Part shown: positions 25,333 through 34,376 of the stretch, in pieces
Numbering within the stretch: the first letter of the stretch is position 1
Layout: each line of letters starts with the position of its first letter
Assembly: GCA_029718625.1 (NCBI GenBank)
Contig: CM056391.1
Location: 24,239,641-24,303,640 of the forward strand
Direction of reading: 5' to 3'
Origin: Synaphobranchus kaupii
Taxonomy: Eukaryota; Chordata; Actinopteri; Anguilliformes; Synaphobranchidae
DNA: 64,000 nt
Notes under the pieces: generated by a model
The model's input: only the letters and a program-made list of their open reading frames with translations
What the model was told of the DNA's origin: nothing
The model's database searches: none
Program-made: the position numbers and the translations under genes

Positions 25333-26037
25333 TTTACAGCTAAGAAACATTTGACCTCACAGCTGCTGGGCTGGTAATGTTACGCCTTTTTAGTTTTGTT
25401 TTTTAAGAAACTGCATTTAATCACATGGCACTGACTGCTGTAGACCTCTGTAAAATGTCTACATTTCTTAAGAGACCCTATGGTGTTGTTATCATGAAGT
25501 TACATGGCACTTCGGATGCACTAACTTTTCTTTTCCAAGCCTATACGGATTAGAAGGATTGCAATCCCAGCTCAGGTGCCCTAGTAGTAAAATAATTCAA
25601 GTACAACGTTTTGACATGGAATGATCATAGTACTAGGTTCATTTTCTTGAATGGGTCTGAGCAAAACACTAAGTGCAATGTAAATAAATGAACAGCACCT
25701 CAGGACCTAAATAAATACCATAGCTTTAGAAAACATCAGTAACAGAAGAAGAGATGGGGTGGGGTTGGGCTTCTTTTTTTTTTTTTCTTTTCACGGGTTA
25801 GTGTGGTGGGGACAGGCAGGGGAGGGGAGCCCCAAGAAATATCAGCACCTACACTCGAGCAAGTAAGGCTGACGGTGGAGCCGATACCACCAGGTAAGAT
25901 CGAATAGAAATCGCTCCTGTGTTTGTAACACTGTCTCTGACGCAGGCCTCCGCTGCCCACTGGCTGCCCACGCCTTTACGCCGCCCACTGGCTGCGGGCC
26001 GCTGTGCACTTCTGCTGCTGGATGCCAGTGCGCCAAT

Positions 26038-26673
26038 CTACCTGCTGTAAGGGTCGCCCAGCTGGTCGCCGCCGCCGCCGTTGTTGTTGTTGTTGTTGTT
26101 GGTGTTGACGGAAGGGGAGGAGTCGGGGGAAAAGGATGAAGAGGAGGAAGATGAGGAGGAGGAAGGCGAGGGAGAGCCCAAGCGGCCGCTCTCAAACACG
26201 TCGTCTACGTCCATGGGCGCGGCGGGCTCCGCCGGGGGCGCTGCGCGGGGGGAGAAGTCGGGGGGGAACTGCAGGGGCGCCGTGCCGGCGTGCTCGGGGG
26301 GGCTGGGGGGCCCGTCAGTCAACCGCAGCGTGGGAGCCAGGATGCGGGAGTGCCCGCGACCGTGGTCAGCGGGGGTCCGGGTGGTGGTGGCGGGGAAGCG
26401 GTAAGAGGTGGAGGGGCCGGGCGGGGAGGCGGGGGGGGTCGTCGTCCCGCGGGCCGCCGTCGGCCCGGGCACCTCGGGCGGCGAGCGAGTCCGCTCCGGT
26501 CTGCGAGCCGCGGTGGATGCGGTGGCTGACCACGATGTTGTTGCCGAAGCCGCCCATGGAGGCCATCGTGGTGCTCTGCTCCCGCTGCACCACGGCCGTC
26601 ATCCCGCCCTCCGCGATCAGGCGACGGATCCGCGACAGGGCGTCCTCGCTCGAGCCATACTCAGAGGCCTCCC
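26038..26673 (-). CDS. ambra1: ambra1 exon E: C-terminal coding exon with an apparent +1 frameshift
   Basis: The exon opens after a CCCCCAG acceptor and completes the split codon with GG. It then reads [37 protein letters not shown] and [17 protein letters not shown], a near-exact match to the conserved AMBRA1 C-terminal block. That frame stops at about 26366. The frame one base over stays open from 26472 to a TAG at 26040-26038. It carries [25 protein letters not shown], a poly-Ser stretch, a poly-Asn stretch and the ending [13 protein letters not shown], which resembles the NNN..GG..RGEP..R ending of the mammalian protein. Exon length is 2+634 nt, one base too many. Reading the run of eight C (plus-strand G, 26431-26438) as seven joins the two frames without loss. 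An assembly or slippage error is more likely than a real truncation. The sequence is very GC-rich. Confidence 0.88.
26079..26104 (-). repeat. coding trinucleotide repeat (poly-Asn)
   Basis: GTT repeats on the plus strand encode a run of Asn near the ambra1 C-terminus. An adjacent GAG/GAA-rich tract at about 26120-26165 encodes poly-Ser. Length variation between individuals is likely. Confidence 0.85.
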
Positions 26674-28737
26674 CTGGGGGTGACAGAGGGGCAAATCAGA
26701 CCACCTTTCAGCCAATGAGAGTGCCTGCAGGGAGATTTACACAACCGATCCTCACACAACGGCACCGGAGAGTGGCATAGAGAAAAAAAATAACCGCTTG
26801 CCTCTGCTCAAGTGAAAAACGAGTCTGGAAAAACAATGATTAAAAGGCTCACAAACACACAATCACATCAAACAATCGATCGCTCTTTTCTCTCTACATT
26901 TTGCAGTCTGTTGATGTCAGACTTCAGAATTACATTAAGTCTGCAAGCAGAGAATTTCCCATGTGGACTACATAGGCCTATATATATATATATATATATA
27001 AATACACACACACTCCCCTTATACAAAAATACCAGAAAAGGCCTTCACACTTCACAAGATCGTCATGTTTGTTCCCCATATGTCTTTTCACTTTCTTCCC
27101 TCCCTTTTCTGTCTTAATATCAAAATACAGAAAGTCAACTAGTAAAGTTTAATAAGTTCCCAGCGTTTACTGTTCCTTCCCTTGTAGACTGTGAAAGCCA
27201 GACACCAATATCATCCTTAATGCCGAGAAAAATACCACAGCTGTCTGCTGGAACTTGTGGAACCATTATTTCAGCAGATTAATCGAAAGGAACAGAAAGG
27301 GCAATTAAAATGGCCTAATTAGACACCACAGACAATTCGACAGCCTTCCAAGGAGGAACGCACAGTCTAGCAGTTAAAAGAATGCTCATACTCTGCCGAC
27401 TATAAAATATTGCAGCTCCTTTTCTCTTTTTGTAATAGCATAAGAAAGCCGATGACGAGAACTTATTCAGCCAAACTACAGTCCATAGTTTTCCACAGCA
27501 TATATCTGGGCGGGGCTTTTATACACTTTGGTGCTTTTGGAACAATTTTAATTGCTGTGAAGAACAGATAATTTACAGTTAATTTGGAAATCAGTAGGCC
27601 TGTCAAAAAGGTTGCAAAATTATGTTATGATGATTCATTTCTATTATGACAGACCATTTCTGAGCAATCAAGGAGCCAGCCAAAGATGAGTTTGGCGAAG
27701 TCACAAAAAAAGCTGGAGCTTTACTTGGGCAAAAACCTATTCTGCTCTCTCAAGCAGCCAAGCAGCTAATTTATGAGAAAATGATGGTTGTTTATGATGT
27801 ACTAATCCTATCCGCTTGGGTGAGCGATCTATACATACACCGGCAGGGGAAGGTAGGGGGTGGGAGAGTTTACAGGCTGTAATCCTTCAAGTAATACGGT
27901 CTTGCGGTTAATACGAGGGCTTGTTATTAATGTGATTAATAATAATAATAAAAAATAACATGGGAATAAAAAAATTTTAAAAACTCCCAGCCAAAGCATA
28001 GGATGCCAGGGGACAGAGAGAGCAATAGCAGTTGGCCCCATAGCTATTACATTATTAAGAAAAAGACAAGACAGGGCGTAATGGGGGCTACTCCTGTACA
28101 ACAACGCGACAAGCCACAAATGTAGCCGATTGTGAAGAGGCCTGGAGAAACCATGGGCTTTGGAAAATGCCTTAGGATACAGCAGCCAAGAGAGGAAAAA
28201 AATGGACACATCTGATTACCAAAGGAGCAGCAGGTAATATCAGGTAGATATATGTCAAGTGCTCTCGCAAAAACGTAACAGACCACTACAGTACCTCCCT
28301 AATTTAATTGACAGACCATGGGATGTGGACATTTTGCTCTTCGGAATCCTGAGCTGCAGAGCTCAGAGCCAACAGGTCTTGTCTAACAAGGCCACCTAAT
28401 TGGAACTTCTGGCTATCTCTCCTGAGAGGCATACACAGGTGCTTACATCATTCTTATGGCAGCTGTCAGAATGTCTGGCACGCTGTAGAAAACGGTCAAA
28501 AATAAAATAAAAGCTACTAAAGACTTGAGTTGCCAAACAAACTGTAATTCAGCAATATGACCTCTGAAAACACAAACACTGTAGGAGGAACAGAAACTCT
28601 TTTTGACAGTTCAACTCATCAGGAAAAGCAAAATAATTTTTTTTTTTTTTGCTTTCTATCATTTTATGAGACACAGTAGCACAATTACCTTAGGGAACAG
28701 AAAAGTGCACTTAGGGCCGGATTTAGAGATGGCAAAC

Positions 28738-29178
28738 TTAAAGGTTGTATCAGCGATTTTGGGTGACGTCACTTATGAAGCGAAATCCCAAACAAACAGA
28801 GCCAGCTCCAGCTCAGAGCCAATTATGTTATGTTTTAAAAAATAGTGTTCAAGCATCCAGAATTATAACCACGTTAACAACGTTTGTAAGAAACCATACC
28901 GTTTGTAAATCCGTCAAGATTTCAGCGAGATAAGAGTATTAGCGTATTAGTATCACCCACCCCTTGTCGGTGATTGGTTGGAATACTGTTTATTTTGGTT
29001 TTGAGTGGTTGGTAGTACCATTTGTTTTTGTGTACGATCTCGGAGCATAGGCTGCCTACAGAGACGCGGTTTTTTGACGGCCTGCTTATGGGGCGGGCAG
29101 CTAGCGGATCGTGAGGAAAAATCAGATGAATGTGATCATTTATGTTTCGACCCAAAATCGCTGCTACAACCTTTAAGT
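28738..29178. mobile_element. MITE-like element with about 27-bp terminal inverted repeats
   Basis: The left end TTAAAGGTTGTATCAGCGAT continues into TTTTGGGT. The inverted right end ACCCAAAATCGCTGCTACAA continues into CCTTTAA at 29176. The 440-bp segment between has no protein domain. A clear target duplication was not found, so the superfamily is open. Confidence 0.7.
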
Positions 29179-29589
29179 CATGCGCTTAAGGGCCTCTCCT
29201 GCGCGGATTTAACGCGGGATGAGATACGCCGTATTCTAACTTGCGCTACGCGGGTGCGTTTCTCAAAATGTGGGTGGCACAGGGCGTGATATTCTAATGA
29301 CCCGTTTATTGTACATGCCCCCTGGGTTGCCAGTTTTCTACTAAAAAAATGTGTGTGGGGGTATACATTTTCAACGTGTCAGTGCCATTGCCTTTAATAA
29401 CCGCATTTGCCTACATCCTGCATCGTAGTTGCTCTTGCGTGATGGGGAAGGCAGTGAACGTATTAATCCGTCGCATTGATAAAATGATCATAGCTCCTAT
29501 TGATGACTTGGATACACCCATCACTCAATCAAAAGAAATAATCGCTGGACAGTGGTTGCATGCAATATTAGTAAGTAAACAAATACAAT

Positions 29590-30340
29590 GGTTTACACTA
29601 CCATTCAAAAGTTTGGAATCACTGAGACATTTTTATGTTTTTGAAAGAAATTGATATTTTTATTCACCGAGGTAACATTAAATTGATCAAAAAATACAGT
29701 CAAGACATGTTACAAATGTTACAAACTACTATTTCTATTTAATTCTATTTCTACTTTAGCAATTGCAGCCATTTTTACACAGTCCCCCCCATTTTAGAGG
29801 ACCAAAAGTAATTAACATAAATGTAAATAAAGTCATCAATAAAATTTGACATCATAATATTTGGTTGCATATCCTTTGCATGCCATGACTTCCTGATGTC
29901 TGTGACCCAAAAACATCAAAACACTCTTGATATCTTATTTTCAGGTAGTCTTACAAGCGATACTATAACCTCTCTGCATTTGAATGGATCTGGGGGGTGG
30001 GACTAGATTAAGCTGTAAATTACACGGGAATAGTATGGAACATATGGTTGGCTAAATGGCTATAGGTCATCAAGAGGTATCAAACGAGCCCCCAACCATC
30101 ACTCTGCTACCAGATGTGCAATAGATATGGATGGATCACTTTAAGGGTTGTTTCTCCTGACTCATTTAACCATGCGATAGATAACCATGTCTTCCATACA
30201 ATTCCTGTGTAACTTAAAGATTAATCTAGTCCCACCCCCTAAATTCTTCTCCAGCACATCCCAAAGACTTTCAATGGGGTTAAGGTGAGGACTCATGCTC
30301 CCTGAACCACTCTTTCACAATTTGAGCCTGATGAATAGGA
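29590..30340. mobile_element. decayed Tc1-type transposon sequence
   Basis: CACTACCATTCAAAAGTTTG near 29600 is a familiar end of fish Tc1-like elements. CCATGACTTCCTGATGTCTG near 29883 is the inverse of the repeat at 7 and 63 kb. CATCCCAAAGACTTTCAATG near 30258 resembles antisense Tc1 transposase. The stretch 29955-30165 is homologous, inverted, to 62755-62872. The pieces may derive from more than one element. Confidence 0.6.
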
Positions 30341-30500
30341 AAGGCCTACTTGTACGTATTTTTCTTTTTATGACAGCTCTTTGATAATTGTAAGTAGGCT
30401 AGGCAAAAGAAAATAAGACCAATGTTATTTTCAAAGAACATGCACTCATTCTAATATCCATTTTTGCGAAAGATGCTGTATGGAAGCTCTGGGGTATTAC

Positions 30501-30638
30501 CAGTGCTGGCGGTGCTGGTGCCGGCCTCAGTGGAGGTGTCGGCAGCCCTGCCATCCTGGGGCTGGGTGCTGGGGGGTGTTTGGGGTCTCCTCTCTGCGCT
30601 GCTGCTGCCGCTGCTCGTGGAGGGTTCCTCCAGGTGTC
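30501..30638 (-). CDS. ambra1: ambra1 exon D: low-complexity Ser/Thr/Pro-rich segment
   Basis: This 138-nt exon completes a Gly codon (G+GA), adds 45 codons and leaves one base. It encodes HLEEPSTSSGSSSAERR, PQTPPSTQPQDGRAADTS and TEAGTSTAST. It corresponds to the poorly conserved region between the TQT motifs and the GSEYG..DALSRI block of human AMBRA1. The acceptor is TCCCAG and the donor G|GTAATA. An alternative acceptor CTCCAG six bases upstream (exon start 30644) is also in phase and would replace the split Gly by Val-Pro-Gly. The sequence alone would be weak evidence. Exact phase agreement with exons C and E, plus the expected composition and position, make it likely. Confidence 0.85.
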
Positions 30639-30774
30639 CTGGGACTGGAGGGAAATGAGCAAAGGATTCTGATGAGTCAGCAGAAAGGCCGTTTGTCTGT
30701 CTGCACAAAGCTATTCAGGGACCGGACAGGTGGAAAGCTCACAAAATGAAAGTGTTTGAGGAGACACATAATTT

Positions 30775-33700
30775 AATAATAATATATAATAATAATAATA
30801 ATAAAACTTTATTTGTATAGCACATTTCATACAAGGATTGTAGCTCAAAGTGCTTTACATAATAATATAAAAGACAGTGTAAGGCAAGCAGCAGGTGCAG
30901 TTCATATAGTGGGAAAGGTATAAAATAATAATCAACATCATATCAGATCCTAATGTTCTAATAGGTTACTTAGTTACCATAATCTCGTTTCAAATAAACA
31001 TTAACACATTAATCAACATCATATCAGATCCTAGTGTTCTAATAGGTTACTTGAGTTACCATAATCTCATTACAACATTAACATAAAGGATGGAATATAA
31101 ATAGTGGCAGATAAAAAATAAAAATTTAAAAATGTAAAAATTTAAAATTAAACAGTAGTGTGTTTAGTGCAGAGTAAGATTAAAAGTGCAAATCAGAGTG
31201 CAATAATACTGGAACTAGTATTTAGGAATAATGATGAAGACGGGTCAGTCAAATGCTTTGGTGAAAAGATATGTTTTAAGCTGCCTTTTAAATATCTCTA
31301 AGGTGTTAGCTTCCCTGATATTTGTGGGTAGTGCATTCCACAGTTTTGGGGCATAGTTAACAAAGGCTGCATCACCAATCTTTTTATGACTGCTTCTGTT
31401 GATCTCTAATAGACCTGCATCAGATGATCGGAGTGTTCTAGCTGGTGTGTAATTTGTTAGGGAGTTTGCAATGTAGCTAGGTCCTTGTCCATTTAGAGCT
31501 TTGTATGTGAGGAGGAGGACCTTAAAATCAATTCTAAAAGTTACAGGTAGCCAATGTAGAGTAGCTAAGACTGGACTAATGTGTTCTCGCCTCTTGGTTT
31601 TGGTTAGTAATCTAGCTGCAGAGTTTTGAATAAGTTGGAGTCTTTCAGTGGTTTTCTTGGGGAGACCAGTGAAAAGTGCATTGCAGTAGTCCAGTCGGCT
31701 AGATATGAACGCATGAATTAGCTTCTCAGCATCATTTTCAGTTATGAATGGTCGTACCTTCGCTATGTTTCTGAGGTGGAAGAAAGCTTTTTTGGTCACT
31801 TTGTTTATATGGGAGTTGAAGTTCAAGTCTGAGTCAAGGATGACACCAAGACTAGTTACCTCAGGTTTAATCCAGGAAGTTAAGCTTCCTAGGTTTTTAG
31901 TTAGCATCTCTCTCTTTGATTTGGGACCAACAAGAAGAACTTCAGTTTTGTCGTCATTTAATTTGAGGAAATTTGCATTCATCCATTTGTTTATTGCCAA
32001 CAAGCAGTTGGTAATGGATTTAATTGCTGTTGTATCGTTTGGTTCAGCGGATATGTACAATTGTGTATCGTCCGCATAGCTATGGAAATCTACATTATAT
32101 TCTCTAATGATGTCACCGAGTGGTAACATATAGAGAGAGAAGAGTAATGGACCTAAGCAGCTCCCTTGTGCAACCCCGTAGCAACTTTCATATCTCTCTG
32201 ATACATTGTTTCCCAGACTAACATAAAACTTCCTTCCTCTGATATATGTCTTGAGCCAGTTCAATACACAATCAGAGAACCCAATATGCTTTTCAAGTCG
32301 ATTGATTAAAATGTCATGATCAATAGTATCAAAAGCCGCACTGAGATCCAATAAGATAAGGATGGAGACTTTATTTGCATCAGAGTTTAGTCTGAGATCG
32401 CTAATTAATTTTGTGAGAGCAGTTTCAGTACTGTGATATCTTCTGAAACCCGACTGAAAGATTTCTAAGATGTTATTTTCATTGAGGAATGAGTTTAGTT
32501 GGATTGAGACTATCTTTTCTAGCACTTTACTAATGAATGGAAGATTTGATATCGGTCTATAATTTGTTAGTATGTTGTTATCCAGTTTGGGTTTCTTTAG
32601 TATAGGCTTTACAACAGCTGTTTTAAAGCTTTCTGGGAAGACACCAGTTCTAAGGGACGTGTTTATAATTTCCAGTACCGGGCTTGAGATACTATCAAAC
32701 ACTCGCTTGAAAAACATTGTGGGTATAGGATCGACATCTGATGTAGTTGAATTGCACTGAGTGACCGTTTTGCATAATTCACTCATTGTGATACAAGTGA
32801 ACTTACTCATGGTTACATTGCAGGGTCTATCGATATCTGTTACACCTCCACTACTAGTGATATTTGCCCTGATCGTAGTTATCTTGTTCTTGAAGAACTG
32901 AGCCAGTTCTTCGCATTTAGCTGCAGATGATAGTGGGGGGGCAGGGACAGTGTTTAGTAGCTGATCGATAGTGGAGAAGAGAACTCTGGAATTTCCGGCA
33001 TTGTCTGTAATAATATTGGAAAAATATGTTTTTCTGGCTAGACGAATGATTCTGTTATAAGTGGTTAGTGCATCTTTGCAGATGTCGTAATGAATAGTGG
33101 ATTTAGTTTTTTTCCATTTTCTCTCTGCTACGCGGCATTTTCTTTTTTCTTCACTAACATTATTGATTTTCAGCCATGGGGAGGTTCTATTTGACAACTT
33201 CTTTTTTTTAGTTTTCAATGGGGCTACCGAATCTAACACCGATGATAGAGCATCATTGAGATTCTCTACCATCTCGTTAAGGGAACATTCATGATTTGGC
33301 TTATAGAGAGTCATTTCTTCTGAGAAATTTTCCACAGCTTTATCATCTAGATATCTTTTTTGGATTATGAATTGGTTTGTGGTGTTTGTTATACTGGTTA
33401 AGATGATTACATCAAAGAGAATACAGTGGTGATCAGAGAGTGGTAGATCCGTTACTGAAACATTATTGATGTTCAGTCCAGTTGTTATCACTAAATCCAG
33501 TGTGTTTCCTTGCCGGTGAGTTGAATCTGTTATGTGTTGAGTTAGATTGAAGCTGTCTAGAAGATTTAAAAGCTCAACAGTTCTAGGGTCTGCTTTTTTA
33601 TTTACGTGAATATTGAGGTCCCCGTTTAGAACTATTTTGTCATATCTGGTGACACATATTGATAGTAGTTCAGACATTTCCTGTATAAATATTGGTGAGT

Positions 33701-34370
33701 GCTTGGGTGGCCGATATATTATGACAATTAGTATTTGTTCAGTTGTGAGCTCAATAGCAAGATATTCAATTGCTGTGAATTTACCCATCTCAATGATTTT
33801 GAACAACAGTTTTGATGAGAAGATAGCTGCGACGACTCCTCCTCTTTTAGATTTCCTAGATGCTTGATGAAAGTTATAGTTTGGCGGGCATGCTTCTATC
33901 ATTGTTGCCGTTGCCGTATCATCGTTTAACCAAGTTTCTGTTAGACATATGCAGTCTAAGTTATTGTCCTTAATCAGTTCATTAACTAGAAAGGTTTTAT
34001 TATTTAATGATCTGACATTTAGGAGGGCCAATTTCATCTGCTGGACATTTTGAGATGGGACAGGAGGAGATATTTTTGTAGAAGAGACATGTACAGTTTT
34101 AAGAATTCTAGGACGTATTTCATGTATTTTGTAGTTGTAATCATGCATTTTACCATGCCATTTGCTATTTATGATGACCGGTATGTTTGATGAAATAGCA
34201 TGGCGACTGTCCTAACAGTGTTTTTCTCGCTGGATGTCCATATCACTGACAAATTCCGTCAGGGGGATAGAGGTCTGAGCAGTGTCAGTGTCCTTGCGGT
34301 AGGCGGTTTGGGATGCGTCAGTCGGGGCTTCCTCCAGAATCAGCGCTTGCTTGCGATTGTATAATAATAA
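30775..34370 (-). mobile_element. near full-length L2-like LINE insertion
   Basis: The element spans the 967-codon ORF plus a 3' UTR running down to about 30805. That UTR ends in the fish L2/CR1-type tail (AAAGTGCTTTAC...) and a TAA/ATT-type microsatellite at about 30775-30808. Another (TAA)n tract lies at about 34362-34376 upstream of the ORF, so the element may have inserted in, or duplicated, a TAA microsatellite. The 5' boundary is uncertain and no separate ORF1 is visible. It lies in an ambra1 intron about 140 bp past the exon D donor, on the sense strand. Confidence 0.75.
31245..34148 (-). CDS. L2/CR1-like LINE ORF2: endonuclease plus reverse transcriptase, uninterrupted
   Basis: A 967-codon frame with no stop or frameshift. 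The N-terminal 230 residues carry the apurinic-type endonuclease signature: LLNVRSLNNK, LTETWLND (catalytic Glu), NGDLNIH and SDHHCILFD. The reverse transcriptase follows with [33 protein letters not shown], motif A LLDLSAAFDTIDHD, motif B GVAQGSCLGPLLFS, motif C YADDTQLYIS, LNDDKTEVLLVG and SLGVILDSDL. The C-terminal tail has [19 protein letters not shown] and LHWLPVTFRIDFK, typical of fish L2/CR1-type elements. It nicks and reverse transcribes its own RNA at the target. It sits in ambra1 intron D-C in the same orientation as the gene. The start is the first Met of the frame; the true start could be slightly upstream. An intact ORF suggests recent insertion. Confidence 0.92.
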   Translation of the reverse strand: MHDYNYKIHEIRPRILKTVHVSSTKISPPVPSQNVQQMKLALLNVRSLNNKTFLVNELIKDNNLDCICLTETWLNDDTATATMIEACPPNYNFHQASRKSKRGGVVAAIFSSKLLFKIIEMGKFTAIEYLAIELTTEQILIVIIYRPPKHSPIFIQEMSELLSICVTRYDKIVLNGDLNIHVNKKADPRTVELLNLLDSFNLTQHITDSTHRQGNTLDLVITTGLNINNVSVTDLPLSDHHCILFDVIILTSITNTTNQFIIQKRYLDDKAVENFSEEMTLYKPNHECSLNEMVENLNDALSSVLDSVAPLKTKKKKLSNRTSPWLKINNVSEEKRKCRVAERKWKKTKSTIHYDICKDALTTYNRIIRLARKTYFSNIITDNAGNSRVLFSTIDQLLNTVPAPPLSSAAKCEELAQFFKNKITTIRANITSSGGVTDIDRPCNVTMSKFTCITMSELCKTVTQCNSTTSDVDPIPTMFFKRVFDSISSPVLEIINTSLRTGVFPESFKTAVVKPILKKPKLDNNILTNYRPISNLPFISKVLEKIVSIQLNSFLNENNILEIFQSGFRRYHSTETALTKLISDLRLNSDANKVSILILLDLSAAFDTIDHDILINRLEKHIGFSDCVLNWLKTYIRGRKFYVSLGNNVSERYESCYGVAQGSCLGPLLFSLYMLPLGDIIREYNVDFHSYADDTQLYISAEPNDTTAIKSITNCLLAINKWMNANFLKLNDDKTEVLLVGPKSKREMLTKNLGSLTSWIKPEVTSLGVILDSDLNFNSHINKVTKKAFFHLRNIAKVRPFITENDAEKLIHAFISSRLDYCNALFTGLPKKTTERLQLIQNSAARLLTKTKRREHISPVLATLHWLPVTFRIDFKVLLLTYKALNGQGPSYIANSLTNYTPARTLRSSDAGLLEINRSSHKKIGDAAFVNYAPKLWNALPTNIREANTLEIFKRQLKTYLFTKAFD

Positions 34371-34376
34371 TAATAA

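Larger units (their letters stand above)
19730..26037 (-). other. presumed ambra1 3' UTR and downstream flank, end undetermined
   Basis: From the stop codon leftward the sequence lacks recognisable transposons and is rich in T-runs and TTTTG tracts on the minus strand, as long fish 3' UTRs often are. AATAAA on the minus strand (plus TTTATT) occurs at 25327-25332, 24798-24803 and twice at 19732-19744. The first would give a 3' UTR of about 0.7 kb; the last would give over 6 kb. Which is used cannot be told from sequence. It contains GT/CA microsatellites, an A-run of over 30 bases near 23320-23353 and several AAAAC-rich tracts. No open frame here looks like a gene. Confidence 0.45.
26674..30500 (-). 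other. ambra1 intron between exons D and E
   Basis: A 3.8-kb intron bounded by the exon D donor GTAATA and the exon E acceptor CCCCCAG. It contains an AT microsatellite near 26981-27000, a MITE-like inverted-repeat element (28738-29178), GCGC-rich relic sequence (29180-29300) and Tc1-type relics (29590-30340). I see no gene in 26700-28700. Confidence 0.7.

Noticed and set aside
26366..26602. Programmed frameshift or natural early stop in ambra1
   Set aside because: No slippery-site context known for this gene; a single-base homopolymer error explains it more simply.
26081..26780. Plus-strand frames of up to 214 codons
   Set aside because: Antisense shadows of the GC-rich ambra1 last exon; Gly/Arg-rich low complexity.
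31744..33867. Short plus-strand frames across 31.7-33.9 kb
   Set aside because: Shadows of the 967-codon LINE ORF on the minus strand.
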